A program made the translations under genes and the position numbers. From Bugula neritina (taxonomy: Eukaryota > Bryozoa > Gymnolaemata > Cheilostomatida > Bugulidae): DNA of 64,000 nucleotides. Where the stretch lies: the NCBI GenBank assembly GCA_964035545.1, contig OZ037767.1:31176128-31240127 (forward strand). The letters are read 5' to 3'. Shown here one piece after another: positions 24,101-35,700 of this stretch. Below the pieces are notes generated by a model, which saw only the letters and a program-made list of their open reading frames with translations, searched no databases and had not been told where the DNA came from. Numbering within the stretch: position 1 is the first letter of the stretch; the number at the start of each line of letters is the position of its first letter.

Positions 24101-27100
24101 CACAAGGTCTTGGAAATCAATAGTCAATGTGATAGCAATGCAACTCAACCCGGCTCAACCGGGTGACTGGCTGAAAGTTTCTCATTCTAGAACTAAGTCT
24201 ACAATTACACATCAGTGAGAGGGAACTAAGTCTACAGGTTCATGTAGGCTAGAGGCACTGGTAAAATGGTAATAATAGCACGATTGGAAAAGTGAGTAAA
24301 AGAGGCACATTTTCAATATTGGGGTGGTTGTTGGGGGTTTGGGGTTTAATGGTTGGGGTTTGGGAGAATTTAACATCATTGTGCCATTTTTACCTAATTT
24401 TCCATTTGCAACATCATTACCTGTGTCATTTTTACAGTGCCACTTTTGCCTGTACCATTTTTACCTAAAATCAGGCTAGAGAGTAACTTAGTGTACACTG
24501 AGTTAATTTCCAAACTTAAACAGTGACTCAAGTAAACAGTACGAGTTGCAGTCTTCCAATAGTTTATTAACTAGATACCTGACAACAATACACAGTAAGT
24601 ACAGTACACAGTAGTGATCCAACATCACGTGAAGTCACAGCCTAGTGCCAACAGACGCAACAGGTGATCCAATCATTTAATGTTGACCTACATAGCAAGT
24701 GCACACATTCCTATCATACACATGTGGTGTAATAAAAATAGTTTAGCCTTACTTCCTGTTTGCTGTGCCCAGGTTCCTCGTAACCGAAGTGACCTTCTAA
24801 GAGTAGGAGTTCGGAGGCCCCAACCAGTTTCAGCACATTGTGACTGTCTACCAAGACTTGATGCAGAACCCTTTCTCGTGTAAACTCCAGGAGTGCCTGC
24901 AATCACATTCAGAAAGATACTGCTCTTTGGTATAGAAGGTAGAAAGATTAGCACCTGGTTACACCACTTCCATTACCTTATCTCTCTCCCCTATTGGCAA
25001 AACACACATTTTTACTGCCTCATTTCAATGTTTACGTGTTACTGCCACACTTGAACATTTTCAGTATTACTACTTTAGCAAATTCATGTCAGAGATGGAG
25101 TTGATTTACTCCTTTACCAATTATGGGACAGACAGGCTACAGTTGAAAGTGAACTGTGAATACATAGCCTCAACACTATACATGTCCTTATTTTTGCAGT
25201 ACACATCACCAACGCTGAACGCATACCCCCTATGCCTTATTATAGCACTGGAATCCAAGTTTATATCATCTGATCAATGAATTTGTAATTGGTAATTTAC
25301 AAAAAATTCTCACTTATTGCGTGATGGAAAATCAAGTCGCTGGAGCGTATCGATGAGTTGCAACGTGTAATAAATCCGTTCATTCTTTAGAGATACTAAC
25401 CAGTTCCGGCTGATATTTTTCTAGTCATGATGCCGGTAAGAAATGCTGACTCACAGTTCAATGAACACGTCTTTTTAGTTAGCACACACTCGTTATAAAC
25501 TTTCTTCACCACAGATGTTGTCCTACTGTGTCTAAAATAGAAGCTACTAGATTGTCAACAGTTAAACTGAAAACTAAGAAGGATTGAAACTGAACTGAAT
25601 GTTCATTCTACTAAGAGATCAAAAGGCCACATTTTCCAGCTCAAAAGGCCGCCAAAAGTCAAAAGGCCGACAAAAGTCAAAAGGCCGCCAAAAGTCAAAA
25701 GGCGCAGGTTGAGCATGGCTGGGCCGCCCTAGCGGTAGTTGACATTAAATCTTGTACTTCTTGCCAAAAAGGTCGCTAGACATTGTTTACTAGTTGAGAT
25801 TAACATTCCTGTGTGGACAATAATTTCATCATTTTATATTTAGCAACAATAAAAAGAAATGATTCCAACAGTTCCTGACACTAATGAGTTGGCCAGCCAA
25901 CTAACTGCTACCAGCTGATTGTAAGATAATTCAAGCAAATCAGGACAACTCACTGAAATATTTCGCAACTACAAGCTGTGCAATTGTTAAAAATTTGTGA
26001 AAACCCCAGTCTATTAGGCAGGTGTCAATGTAAAATGATTGCATGGTCTGATTACCGAGGGTTGGTCTACTAGTCTAGCAGAGTACTGTGCAACTCCATC
26101 TCTAGACTTGACTTACTCCAGACTTACTTGAGACTTACACTAAAAGGTTAACAAACTCTATTACTGACCCCAACACACCTGAGAATTACTTAGGTTAAAG
26201 CACTAAACTCTGATTCAATAAGATTAAGTACTAGAATAAAGTTGAGACTTGAAACTCATTGTACTAGAGAAGGCAACTCTCACATTGACAAGTATTTCAA
26301 CTTCTCAAACAGAACTTTAGAGGAATCACATTTCTTATAGAAATGAAATGGATACCTGCAGACTTACACTAGTTTATATAATTATACAGAAGGGCTAAAG
26401 CCCCCCTCCCACCCCCCTATGGCATATATGATAGTGACGACATACATAAAGTGATGAAATACAACCTGTCCTTGCCATTGGTGTCCCTCAGCACAGTGCT
26501 GCTGCCAGATTTGTCTGTCTGTGCAGAGTCAGCGATACCCAGCAAGTCTTGGATGGTATGGCCAGCTAAGCCGAGACTGTTCACGGGATTGCACACTACA
26601 ACCTCTCCTGAACTCTTGGATGGTAGACTGGGCCGGCGCTCCTTTACACTGTGAAATAATCATACAAGCTCTAATTAGGGAGGACAGACAACTCCGGATA
26701 GCTCAAGAATAATTACGTGACTTGCAGCAGAAAAAACCACATGCTTTATGTCTCAGCAACAAGAAATGTTAATAAATTTCTGAACTGGAATTACAGTGAA
26801 AATGTGATAAGCTGACAAATGATTGCGGCTTGCTGATGAAAATCTTACCCGCCTATCTCTCCGCCGGCTACACTGGAAGAGCGACTTTTTGTTGAGGAGT
26901 TTCTGCCCCATTTCTGAAAGAACACGGCATAAGTTGACACCATGTTTGCCCTTTGGCTGATTCATAATGCAAAGCACAACAAATACTTCATCTTACAAGA
27001 GTGGGTTTACTAAGCATGTAGAGACAAATCCGAGAAATAATTAGAACCGATAACTCTGAGAATTAATTAGAAAAGACAACTCTAACAAACCATGATGATG

Positions 27101-30100
27101 GAGTGAGTTATTGGCAATGTTATATAACTTTGCCGGCTCAAAAACAAGCTATCATCAAATTACTAGAACAGAGTAGTAATACAGAAAGAGAATTTACATG
27201 CGGGTTATGTAACTGCAGATGCCGAGAAATTATTGTACAGTAGGACTGAAATTCTGTCTTTTCAAATAATTTTTCAAGATATTTGATTGAAGAAAGCAGC
27301 AATGCATTGCATGCAATAAACGTAGCATCCAGACATTAATTGCAAAATCATAATGAGAAAAAATTCAAAAAAAGGAATTACTCAAGCTTTTCTACTATCA
27401 AAATAATTTGAGTGAACTCAACAGATGTTAGTTGATACAAGTACTTTATCTGCAGATGATATTAAAAGTATTGCATCTGCAGGTGATATTAAAAGTATTG
27501 AATCTGCAGATGATATTAAAAGTATTGCATCTGCAGATGATATTAAAAGTATTGCATCTGCAGATGATATTAAAAGTATTGCATCTGCAGATGATATTAA
27601 AAGTATTGCATCTGGAGATGATGCTAAAAGTATTGCATCCGCAGAATTGGAGTCAAGTAAGCTGTTTGTATTACTGGACTAATGTTAACCAAATATTATG
27701 CTAGAAGTAGCTATTACTGAGTATTAGTATTAATAGAAGCAGCAGTAGTGTTGAAGCAATACTAATTGTAGACTTTGTTACTGACAATGTTTATGCTGGA
27801 AGAAGGTATTTAATGGGTAATAAGTGAAGTGAATAAGCAAAGTGAAAAAGAATAAAATATTATAATTATTATTTGTGGCTCAATGTTTCAATATGAATAT
27901 ATTACATACATTACATATATTAATATATATAATTGTACATTGTTTAGGAAATCATTATATCAATAACATATAGATTACTATTTCATTCAAAGTATTGGAT
28001 ATACTACTTATGAAGAGTGAGCTTTTATAGTGATTGTATTTGTTATTCCCATATTCACATTGACTACTGCATTTTCTACCAAAGTCAATATGAATATGAA
28101 TATAGACTCTCAATCTCAATCTGCATTTTGATATGGCACTCAGATTATAAGTTTTAAATTCCAGATAATTTACAACTAGAAATGAAAACTTACTAAAGTA
28201 TTTTAATAATCTTTTAATGCAACATAAACAAAACATAAATTACTATTAGTATTCACTACTAGTAGCCAACTACAGATTAAGTAGGTAACATCCTTGTTGG
28301 CAATCAAGTGTTTCCTGGCTGCTGATTGGTTGATGATAAATCATGAGAACTAATGTAGCAAATATCAAACAGAGTTTTACTGGGCTCACTAATTTTTTTT
28401 AATTCATCATTGAGAACACAACTCTTGAATGCTAAGCTTTTCATACATACTGCAGTAAAGATAGGAAACCTGTACACAGTAATTGAATTGAAAACAACCA
28501 ATTAAATAGTAGACAGTGTCCTGGTTATGGCCAGAAGAGAGACTACAATTACTTTACACGTTCTATTAATTGCTAAAACCATTAAAAGATAAAATCTAAA
28601 CCCAGTTGTCTTAGATTTCGCTTTAATGGCGTCAATATGGAGTTTAGATAGTCAATTATTTAGAGAAAAATAAAAAGGTAAAGTTTACTATTTCAACAAG
28701 ATAAAGTAAATGCAGAAGGACAAAATGAAAGTACACTTTGCATACGGGAGGTAGGAAAGTGCTACTCACCCGCTCAGTGGCCATCTGAATGACTGAACTG
28801 GAGAACTTGTAGTATTTAGTTGAGTCATCCCCAAATACCCGGTCGCTGCTGGCAGCTAACGGCTCATATATTGACTGATCCAGTAGAAGCTGACACAGCT
28901 GCAGGTAGAAACACCAAAATATTATATTAGGACTGGCAATATGATACATACATATATTCCATATAGGCGATAGTAATAATTGGTGCTGATAAAATATAAA
29001 AAAAGACAAAAAGATAAAGAAATTTGTTAAAAACATTTTGGATTTAAAATACAATTTAAAATTGGTAAAATAAAGAAAAGACGACCACATCAACTAAAAT
29101 ATTTCTAGTTCAGCTCTGAGGATGATATAATTTTCTAATCAATATTTTTATATGCAGACACTTTCAAAGAGAAGATAAATCATAGTAATTATTTATTTAC
29201 AATATAATATAAATGAAAGAACTAATTACATGGCTATGCAAAAGATAGAGCTAAAGGAACTATCTAGGATATGTAACCTTATCATTTCCACATGTTTGTT
29301 ATGCTTTATTTTGAAAATTTTTTTAAAGCCTTCAACTGGGAGGAAATTATAAGTTATTAGTTATTATTGTGGCTGGAAATAAATAACAAGTATTATAAAT
29401 ATATCTGTATTGTAGGATTACTTGCTAATACTAAAACATTTATATACCAGCTCTGAGTGTTTCAAATAGAACATTAAAGAATGGACACCACTGAGTTTAC
29501 CTACTAGAGTTACTATTATAGACATCACTGAGTTGATCTACTAGAGTTACTATTATAGACATCACTGAGTTGATCTACTAGAGTTACTATTATAGACATC
29601 ACTGAGTTTACCTACTAGAGTTGCTATTATAGACATCACTGAGTTTACCTACTAGAGTTACTATTATAGACATCACTGAGTTTACCTACTAGAGTTACTA
29701 TTATAGACATCACTGAGTTGATCTACTAGATTCACTATTATAGACATCACTGAGTTTACCTACTAGAGTTACTATTATAGACACCACTGAGTTTACCTAC
29801 TAGAGTTACTATTATAGACACCACCGAGTTTACCTACTAGATTCACAATGTCTCACCTTCAGAGCTTTGTCTCTGTTAATATCAGAAGTCTTAAGATTGT
29901 CTCTATCGCTCATCAGATAGTACAGTACTGTGTCACACACATCGCTGCCGGTAAAGCACTCGGTGGGGCCGACTCCCTTCAGCAGCAGTCGTCTCCTCTT
30001 CTGCTTCACATTCTCGTAGACATACTGAACGAGGGTGAGCCACAGGGACGTGGCCTTGAAACTGGCGGCTGTAACCAGCACAGTCATAATACAGTATATA

Positions 30101-30596
30101 TCAGGGTAGAGACAACTCCTCACGCTCACATACAACTAAGTTTGACAATTTATTAGTTTTTTATGAAAGTAGAAAAAATATGGGGTGTCACTCAAGAGTA
30201 AGCAATGATGGAGCCCATTTACTTCAGTAATTGCAATCAAACCAGTTAACAAGGAAATTAGGCAACAACTAAATTTCTTATCAAACAGGGTATATTGATG
30301 CTATGCCACAGTTTCTATTCAACTTATATGAGGTGCCACCAGCAGCATTTTTAGAATTTTTGCTGCCAAGGAAAGTAGCGCTGTCATTAGGAAGTGAATA
30401 TTAGTGTTTAGGCTGCCAAGAGCAAATTTAGATGGCTGAGTTAGCAGCTAAGAAAGGTAAAACTCAACAACCAGTATGCGCGTGTAACTTAAACTTATTA
30501 GTCTAACTTGGTCACCCAAAGACAAGATAAATTTGTAGCTTGAGTTTACAAGACCTTACCGTTTGCACCGGATGGTTGTGAGAGATTAGAAAGCAT
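18114..30596 (-). CDS. DEPDC7: DEP domain-containing protein, DEPDC7-like
   Basis: Sixteen exons were joined by phase: 30596-30560, 30068-29857, 28898-28770, 26913-26849, 26648-26466, 25531-25455, 24896-24753, 23866-23809, 22916-22798, 22262-22106, 21539-21411, 21351-21310, 21224-21174, 20108-19874, 19275-19074 and 18313-18114. They total 2,040 coding bases (679 residues, longer than the vertebrate protein of about 510). Exons 2-3 encode a DEP domain (LWLTLVQYVYENVKQKRRR ... ECFTGSDVCD ... YYKFSS). Exons 4-8 form a Ser/Arg-rich linker. Exons 9-16 match the DEPDC7/DEPDC1 C-terminal helical region (LSQLLDLPFLEGLV, MWVQTAIQVFDFMPNG, LPCYLVAELSTLLQFLHVVS, KGFHKHHPEIMNKYF). DEP domains bind membranes or protein partners; the role here is inferred from the family only. 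Linker exons 6-8 (25531-23809) rest on splice phase alone; joining 26466 directly to 22916 is also in phase. Confidence 0.85.
19020..19080 (-). repeat. 20-bp repeat carrying a splice donor
   Basis: Three copies of a 20-bp unit (minus strand CTAGTAAGTTACTACCCCTT). The first contains the donor A|GTAAGT of DEPDC7-like exon 15 (exon end 19074). Confidence 0.8.
19440..19862. repeat. 19-bp minisatellite, about 22 copies
   Basis: Unit CAGTGCTAGTGTATACTGA with variants at two positions (TATACT, TATGCT, TACGCT) and occasional insertions of CTAGCTAG. It fills the intron between exons 14 and 15 of the DEPDC7-like gene and begins about 10 bases inside the donor at 19873. Confidence 0.95.
20135..20285. 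repeat. 23-bp minisatellite
   Basis: About six copies of GAGTATCATACAGAGTACTACTT, about 25-30 bases upstream (gene sense) of the acceptor at 20109. Confidence 0.9.
20828..20980. repeat. 24-bp minisatellite
   Basis: Six copies of GTGTGTACACCCCTGAATGT plus GACA. The length is divisible by three, so several frames stay open and give false repeat proteins. Confidence 0.95.
22262..22350. repeat. 24-25 bp repeat before exon 10 acceptor
   Basis: Alternating ACAGGTCAGTTCTACAGGTC and CACTCAACAGGTC units next to the acceptor at 22263 of the DEPDC7-like gene. Confidence 0.7.
22911..23040 (-). repeat. 26-28 bp repeat carrying a splice acceptor
   Basis: Five copies whose minus-strand unit ends CCTGTACCATATCTCAG|T. 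The copy next to the exon at 22916 is the acceptor actually needed (CATATTTCAG|TGCC). Confidence 0.8.
24753..24902 (-). other. exon with two plausible reading frames
   Basis: This stretch is exon 7 of the DEPDC7-like model in the frame beginning GC|ACT (Gly/Ser/Arg-rich product). A second frame is also fully open between the same acceptor and donor and gives a Leu-rich helical peptide, ALLEFTRERVLHQVLVDSHN. The phases of the flanking exons support the first frame; the second looks more like a folded protein. The choice is uncertain. Confidence 0.4.
25618..25705 (+). repeat. AAAAGTCAAAAGGCCG repeat
   Basis: Four imperfect 16-bp copies in an intron of the DEPDC7-like gene. Confidence 0.8.
27425..27682 (+). 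repeat. 24-bp minisatellite with an open 85-codon frame
   Basis: About eight copies of GCAGATGATATTAAAAGTAT plus TGCATCT lie in the intron between exons 3 and 4 of the DEPDC7-like gene, on the opposite strand. The unit is eight codons, so an ATG at 27425 opens a frame of repeated SADDIKSIA ending at 27682. A second plus frame is open too. No splice context or family supports a real protein, so I call it a repeat; a small nested gene cannot be excluded. Confidence 0.75.
29480..29838. repeat. 37-bp minisatellite, about nine copies
   Basis: Unit CATCACTGAGTTGATCTACT plus AGAGTTACTATTATAGA, with a GTTTACC variant. It starts about 15 bases inside the donor of DEPDC7-like exon 2 (exon end 29857). 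Confidence 0.95.
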
Positions 30597-31408
30597 GACA
30601 GCAGTTAACAATGTTAGCAGTTAGTATCTTATATTACAGCGCCTTTTCATCACCCTGTGAACAAAAACAAGTATCAATTATTACATGTAGCATTGCGTGA
30701 TAGGCTAAACCTCTTTTAGATTTAGAGAATGTCTTCTAGTTTTTTTTTTAAAAATGTAATTTTATTTCACTCTGACAAAGCATATTACTTGAGGCATTAA
30801 AACTTTGATGATGCCACCTCATAAGACAAACTCAGCTTAGCTATGTGCTAAAATCCTATACATTACAATAGAAATCCTAAAACATAAAATTAGCTACATC
30901 ATGTTCAGCATGTATGCTAGAATTAAAATAAATTAATTTCAACATATGATAAACCCAAACAAAGACAACATAAGAGGCACTCATAAATTTTTACCTGTAG
31001 TTGTTACCAGAGTGTTCTATTTTTAAGAGGTAAGTTACAAGGTCAGTTACAATCACAATGACAACGATTAACTGACAATGTGAAACTGATGTCACTTTCA
31101 CTCTCATTTGGAGTTAACTTTTAAGATTTATGATTTATTTTCAAATTCAATGTCAAACTCAATTTCAAACTAAAATTGAAAGTCAATGTGACACCAACTA
31201 TAAACTATAAATATAATATTAATAATAATATTTATATTAATAATATCACTATTATTATTAATTTAATTTAACACATTTTGATTTATACTACTACTAATGC
31301 TACTGGTATAAGTATTACTATTTCTATTAGTATTACTATTACTATTAGTATTATATTACTATTACTATTAGTATTCGTATTACGATTACGGATTACTGGG
31401 ATTAGTAT

Positions 31409-31754
31409 TGTAATAGAATTATATACGTGTGTGTGTTTCTTTTGTGTGCTCCTGTTGCCCGAGATCGGCATTTCGGTCTTTCGAAACTCCGAAATGCCGA
31501 TAGTCGGCATTTCGGACCTATCGGCATTTCGGATCTCCGATCTCGGCAACAAAGAAATTTCTGTTCTGCCTTTGTATATAAAAGCCAGCGAGTTTCAGAG
31601 TAGTTCAGTCTAATGCTGGAGCTCGCTGGAAGAAGACCTATATTATTCTACACAATAAAGCTTATCATCGACTATACTACCTACCACATCTTGTTCTCTC
31701 TTACAAAGAGCATGTTCTAGCACTAGTTGCATTCAAACCCACAAATCTATCACA
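31409..31754 (+). mobile_element. candidate solo LTR
   Basis: A 346-bp element begins TGTAATAG and ends CTATCACA, an imperfect 8-bp terminal inverted repeat of the TG...CA type, and is flanked by GTAT on both sides (31405-31408, 31755-31758). Inside, in order, are a G/C-rich block with four copies of CGGCATTTCGG (one inverted), a TATATAAAAG box near 31575, and an AATAAA near 31654. That matches U3-R-U5 organisation. No internal retroelement sequence lies beside it. The flanking 4-mer is weak evidence because surrounding DNA is full of GTATT. It could donate promoter activity to either neighbouring gene. Confidence 0.6.
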
Positions 31755-32260
31755 GTATTACTACTACTATTAGTATCAGACTTTGTATTACTATTGTCTA
31801 TTACTATTAGTATCAGTATTACTATTAGTAATGGTAATACTTACAGTTATACTAATAACTAATAAGTGATACCATGCTGATACTCATACTAAACCTTGAG
31901 TGTTTCCAAGCGTTCTCTCACTATGACTATGATAGACTACGTCTTTAAAGGTATTCAAAGTATTACTAGTATTACTATAGTATTACTATTAGTATTACTA
32001 TTAGTATTAGTAATACTTATACTAATAACTGAACTTAAACTAATAGTAATAGTAATACTAATAGTAATACTAATAGCAATAAATAACTATAAGATTAAGT
32101 ATAACTATAAGTATTAATAAAAGTAATAACTAATATTAATTATCATAATATTAATAATTAATATTATAATTTAATTATCAATATAAATATTAAATTTATT
32201 AAAAAGTTAAACATTATGATTATTATTATTATTAAATAATAATTTAAATAATTATAAATA
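31745..32260. repeat. AT-rich low-complexity tract
   Basis: Runs of ATTACTATTAGT, then nearly pure A/T with TAATATTAAT motifs. Short Ile/Leu-Val frames here are simple-sequence artefacts. Confidence 0.8.
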
Positions 32261-32782
32261 TTTATATTAATTATGTTATTGTTATTGCTATTCTTTATGC
32301 CAGAAAATTGAACAAGGTATAATGAATTTTATTAACGACTTATTAATATCAGTCATTTCATCTGTTACTTTTGCAATAGCAAGAAAAATAAACCCCTGAT
32401 CAATAACTAAAAATTTTACTATAAGTTATACTTATAAGTTTTAACTTATAACATTAACTCTCTTTTTAAATAAAGCGCTGTAAACCGGAAAATGTTATTG
32501 GAATACGTTTTTGTTTAAAAGTCTACAATGCAGGTACGCAATGTGTTTTAAAAGCGCTAGTACGATTCTGGTGCATAATACGTCGTACTTGAGCCATCCC
32601 TATCAAATTTGGTCCGACTCAACATTGCTAATGTTTTAGTTTATGGTGGTATCCGTGTTGCTAGCCGGTAAACTTCGATTGCAATTATTTCATAGTGCTA
32701 TTGAGAGTTGAAACGAAGTAGCTAGGTTATTTTGTTAAATAATACGCTTACAGTTGCTTTTAAATTTTTTTGCATTGACACC

Positions 32783-35700
32783 ATGTTGAAACAAATTTGC
32801 CAAAGATTTACACGTCAGGTCAGTTTTAAACTTTTCGTTTAACCTTTTACTTTCACTTTGTCTTTTAAGTTTCACTTTCATTCAGTTTAATTTTTCATTC
32901 ATTTTCAACATGAACATTTGATTTACTTTTAGTTTTGCATTAGTAATTATACTTATTATAATTTTTGGGATTAATAGTAATATAATTTATGATTTTGATT
33001 ATAATATTAATTTACTTGTTTGGTTCTTAGTTTTTATTTTAAAATCAATTTATTTTTAATATAAATTTTAGATTTTTAATAATAATGCCAAGTTTTACTA
33101 GGTTTTACTTGGATTTCAACTTTTGTTTTTTTTGCACTAAATTCAATAATCATATTGATGATGATAATGATTACTGATTTTGCATTCTGATCCTCATTTT
33201 ACATCAACAAATATTGCAATGTGAATAATTATAATATCATTATGATTATTTATTATTATTTAGGATTCATCTTTTTAAATTTGTACTGAATCAGTATGAA
33301 TAACATAATAAAATTTGATTAATTAAAATTGATTATTTATGTCATTACTGATTCTGATCATATTACTGTATTAGCTATTTTTATAGCAGTCACAGTGATA
33401 ACCATAAGGATTATAAAGATAATCATAATGATTTATATTCTACACATACTGAGAGTTATAATATTATTGTTATTGTATCTATGAAGTCGGGCTATTATTT
33501 GAACTGTCATGACATCATAATTATTTATAATACTGGATGTGTCTGTGAATGACTTGGCACCTTAATTTAACATCTACATATTAACTGTGAGTCAACTAAT
33601 TAGTGTTCCACTACTTAAACTTTAGTCTGAAACTCTTCATTTTGCAGATTTGTGCTGTTCCGAAGGGCTCAACCTACAGTACTTTAAGCCAAATAGAAAT
33701 TGAGTTTGAGGTAAGTTTAAATGCCATACTTATATTTTACTTGACAATGAATAAACAGGCTTGTCATAGTAGTACACTCTGTTCCAAACCATGCAAGTGT
33801 TCACTTTTCTATTTAAATAAATGTTTGTTTAAGTTTAGAAAATTTTAAAAAATGTGTTATTTATATTGTTGAGAATTTTAGTTTTGTGATATGTTTGCAG
33901 CTTTTACTAAGAGTGTTCTTACCTGCTGTATAATATTCCAGCCCTTCAGATTACATGGCATAGAGAATGGACCTGAAAACAGAGCCATACTCACTCGAGA
34001 CGAGGCACTCAAGTACTACAGACAGATGGTGGCTGTGCGCAAAATGGAGACAGAGGCTAGCAACATGTACAAGAGCAAAGAGATAAGAGGGTTCTGTCAC
34101 CTCTACTCTGGCCAGGTGAGTCATTCTGTCACCTTTACTCTGGTCAGGTGAGTCATTCTGTCACCTTTACTCTGGTCAGGTGAGTCATTCTGTCACTTTT
34201 ACTCTGGTCAGGTGAGTCATTCCGTCACCTTTACTCTGGTCAGGTGAGTCATTCCGTCACCTTTACTCTGGTCAGGTGAGTCATTCTGTCACCTTTACTC
34301 TGGTCAGGTGAGTCATTCCGTCACCTTTACTCTGGTCAGGTGAGTCATTCTGTCACCTTTACTACGGTCAGGTGAGTCATTCTGTCACCTCTACTCTGGT
34401 TAGGTGAGTCATTCTGTCACCTTTACTCTGGTTAGGTGAGTCATTCTGTCACCTTTACTTTGGCCAGGTAAGTCATTCTGTCACCTTTACTATTCGCAAA
34501 GTTGCAGCTGGTTTACTTTTAAGTATCCTAATATGATTGCCATTTTTATCTGTTTTATTGAGGAAAATAAATAATTGTTCACCAGTTGCCAGTCAATGAA
34601 GAGCTGTATAAACTACTCAGTACATTGTATACATAAGTCAGTTGGTTCCCTGCTTACAGGAAGCTTGCTGTGTCGGGATGGAGGCGATACTAAGGAAATC
34701 TGACGCTGTCATCACGGCGTACAGAGCTCATGGCTGGACGTACACTCGTGGAGTTCCCATGGCGGCAATTCTAGCTGAGCTGACAGGTGCGTAAGTGTCT
34801 CTGTTAGCTGGTCGTTGCTGATTGAGAGTATATAATACATAGTAATAGTGCGTGTGTGTAGTCTCGGTAGCGAGTGTGTCTTCTGTGGCATGTATGTAGG
34901 TTGTGGACCATGAATGTTTTCACTTATTCATCAGTGGTAAAGCACTGTTAGTATGTATGTTGTCTATGAATGAGGCGAGTATTGTACAGGAGGGAACGAT
35001 TACTAAACTCTAGTACTATGATTTTGGTTTCATCTAACATCGTATGCTGAGATACTTGAGTGTTGCTAGAAGTGAAGTATCGTTATAGTTTTATGCAGAC
35101 ACTCCTTATGGATTACTTCTTTCTGCAGGCAAGAGAAGTGGTTGTGCAAAAGGCAAGGGTGGCTCCATGCACATGTACGGAGAGGGCTTCTACGGTGGAA
35201 ATGGTATTGTGGGTGCACAGGTACTGTTTACCCGATACTGTAAACTCTACTGGCTCTTACATGTGTTGGAGTGCTTTGTAATGTGTAGTTGTCTTCCTTC
35301 CTATGTTTGGTAATGCTCTCTTGTGTTTGTAAATATCCTACAGCATTTTTTTTATTTTTGATTAGTAAATTAAATACCTGTTTGTACTGAATAGCCTGTG
35401 CACTATATTGTACTGAATAGCCTGTGCACCATCTTGTACTGAATAGCCTGTGCACCATCTTGTACTGAATAGTCTGAGTACTTGCTTTCAATCTGCAGGT
35501 GCCTCTGGGGGCGGGTATAGCCCTAGCCATGAAGTATCAGGGTACAGATAACATATGTCTATCCCTGTACGGGGACGGGGCAGCCAACCAGGGCCAGGTT
35601 TTTGAGTCGTACAACATGGCTAAGTTGTGGGACCTGCCAGTCATATTCATCTGTGAGAACAACAAGTACGGCATGGGAACCGCTGTCGAGAGGGCCGCTG

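Larger units (their letters stand above)
30597..32782. promoter_or_regulatory. divergent DEPDC7-like / PDHA1 promoter interval
   Basis: The two start codons (30596 minus, 32783 plus) are 2.2 kb apart and point away from each other. The interval contains simple ATT/ACT repeats and a candidate solo LTR at 31409-31754. No TATA box near either ATG is claimed. Confidence 0.5.
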
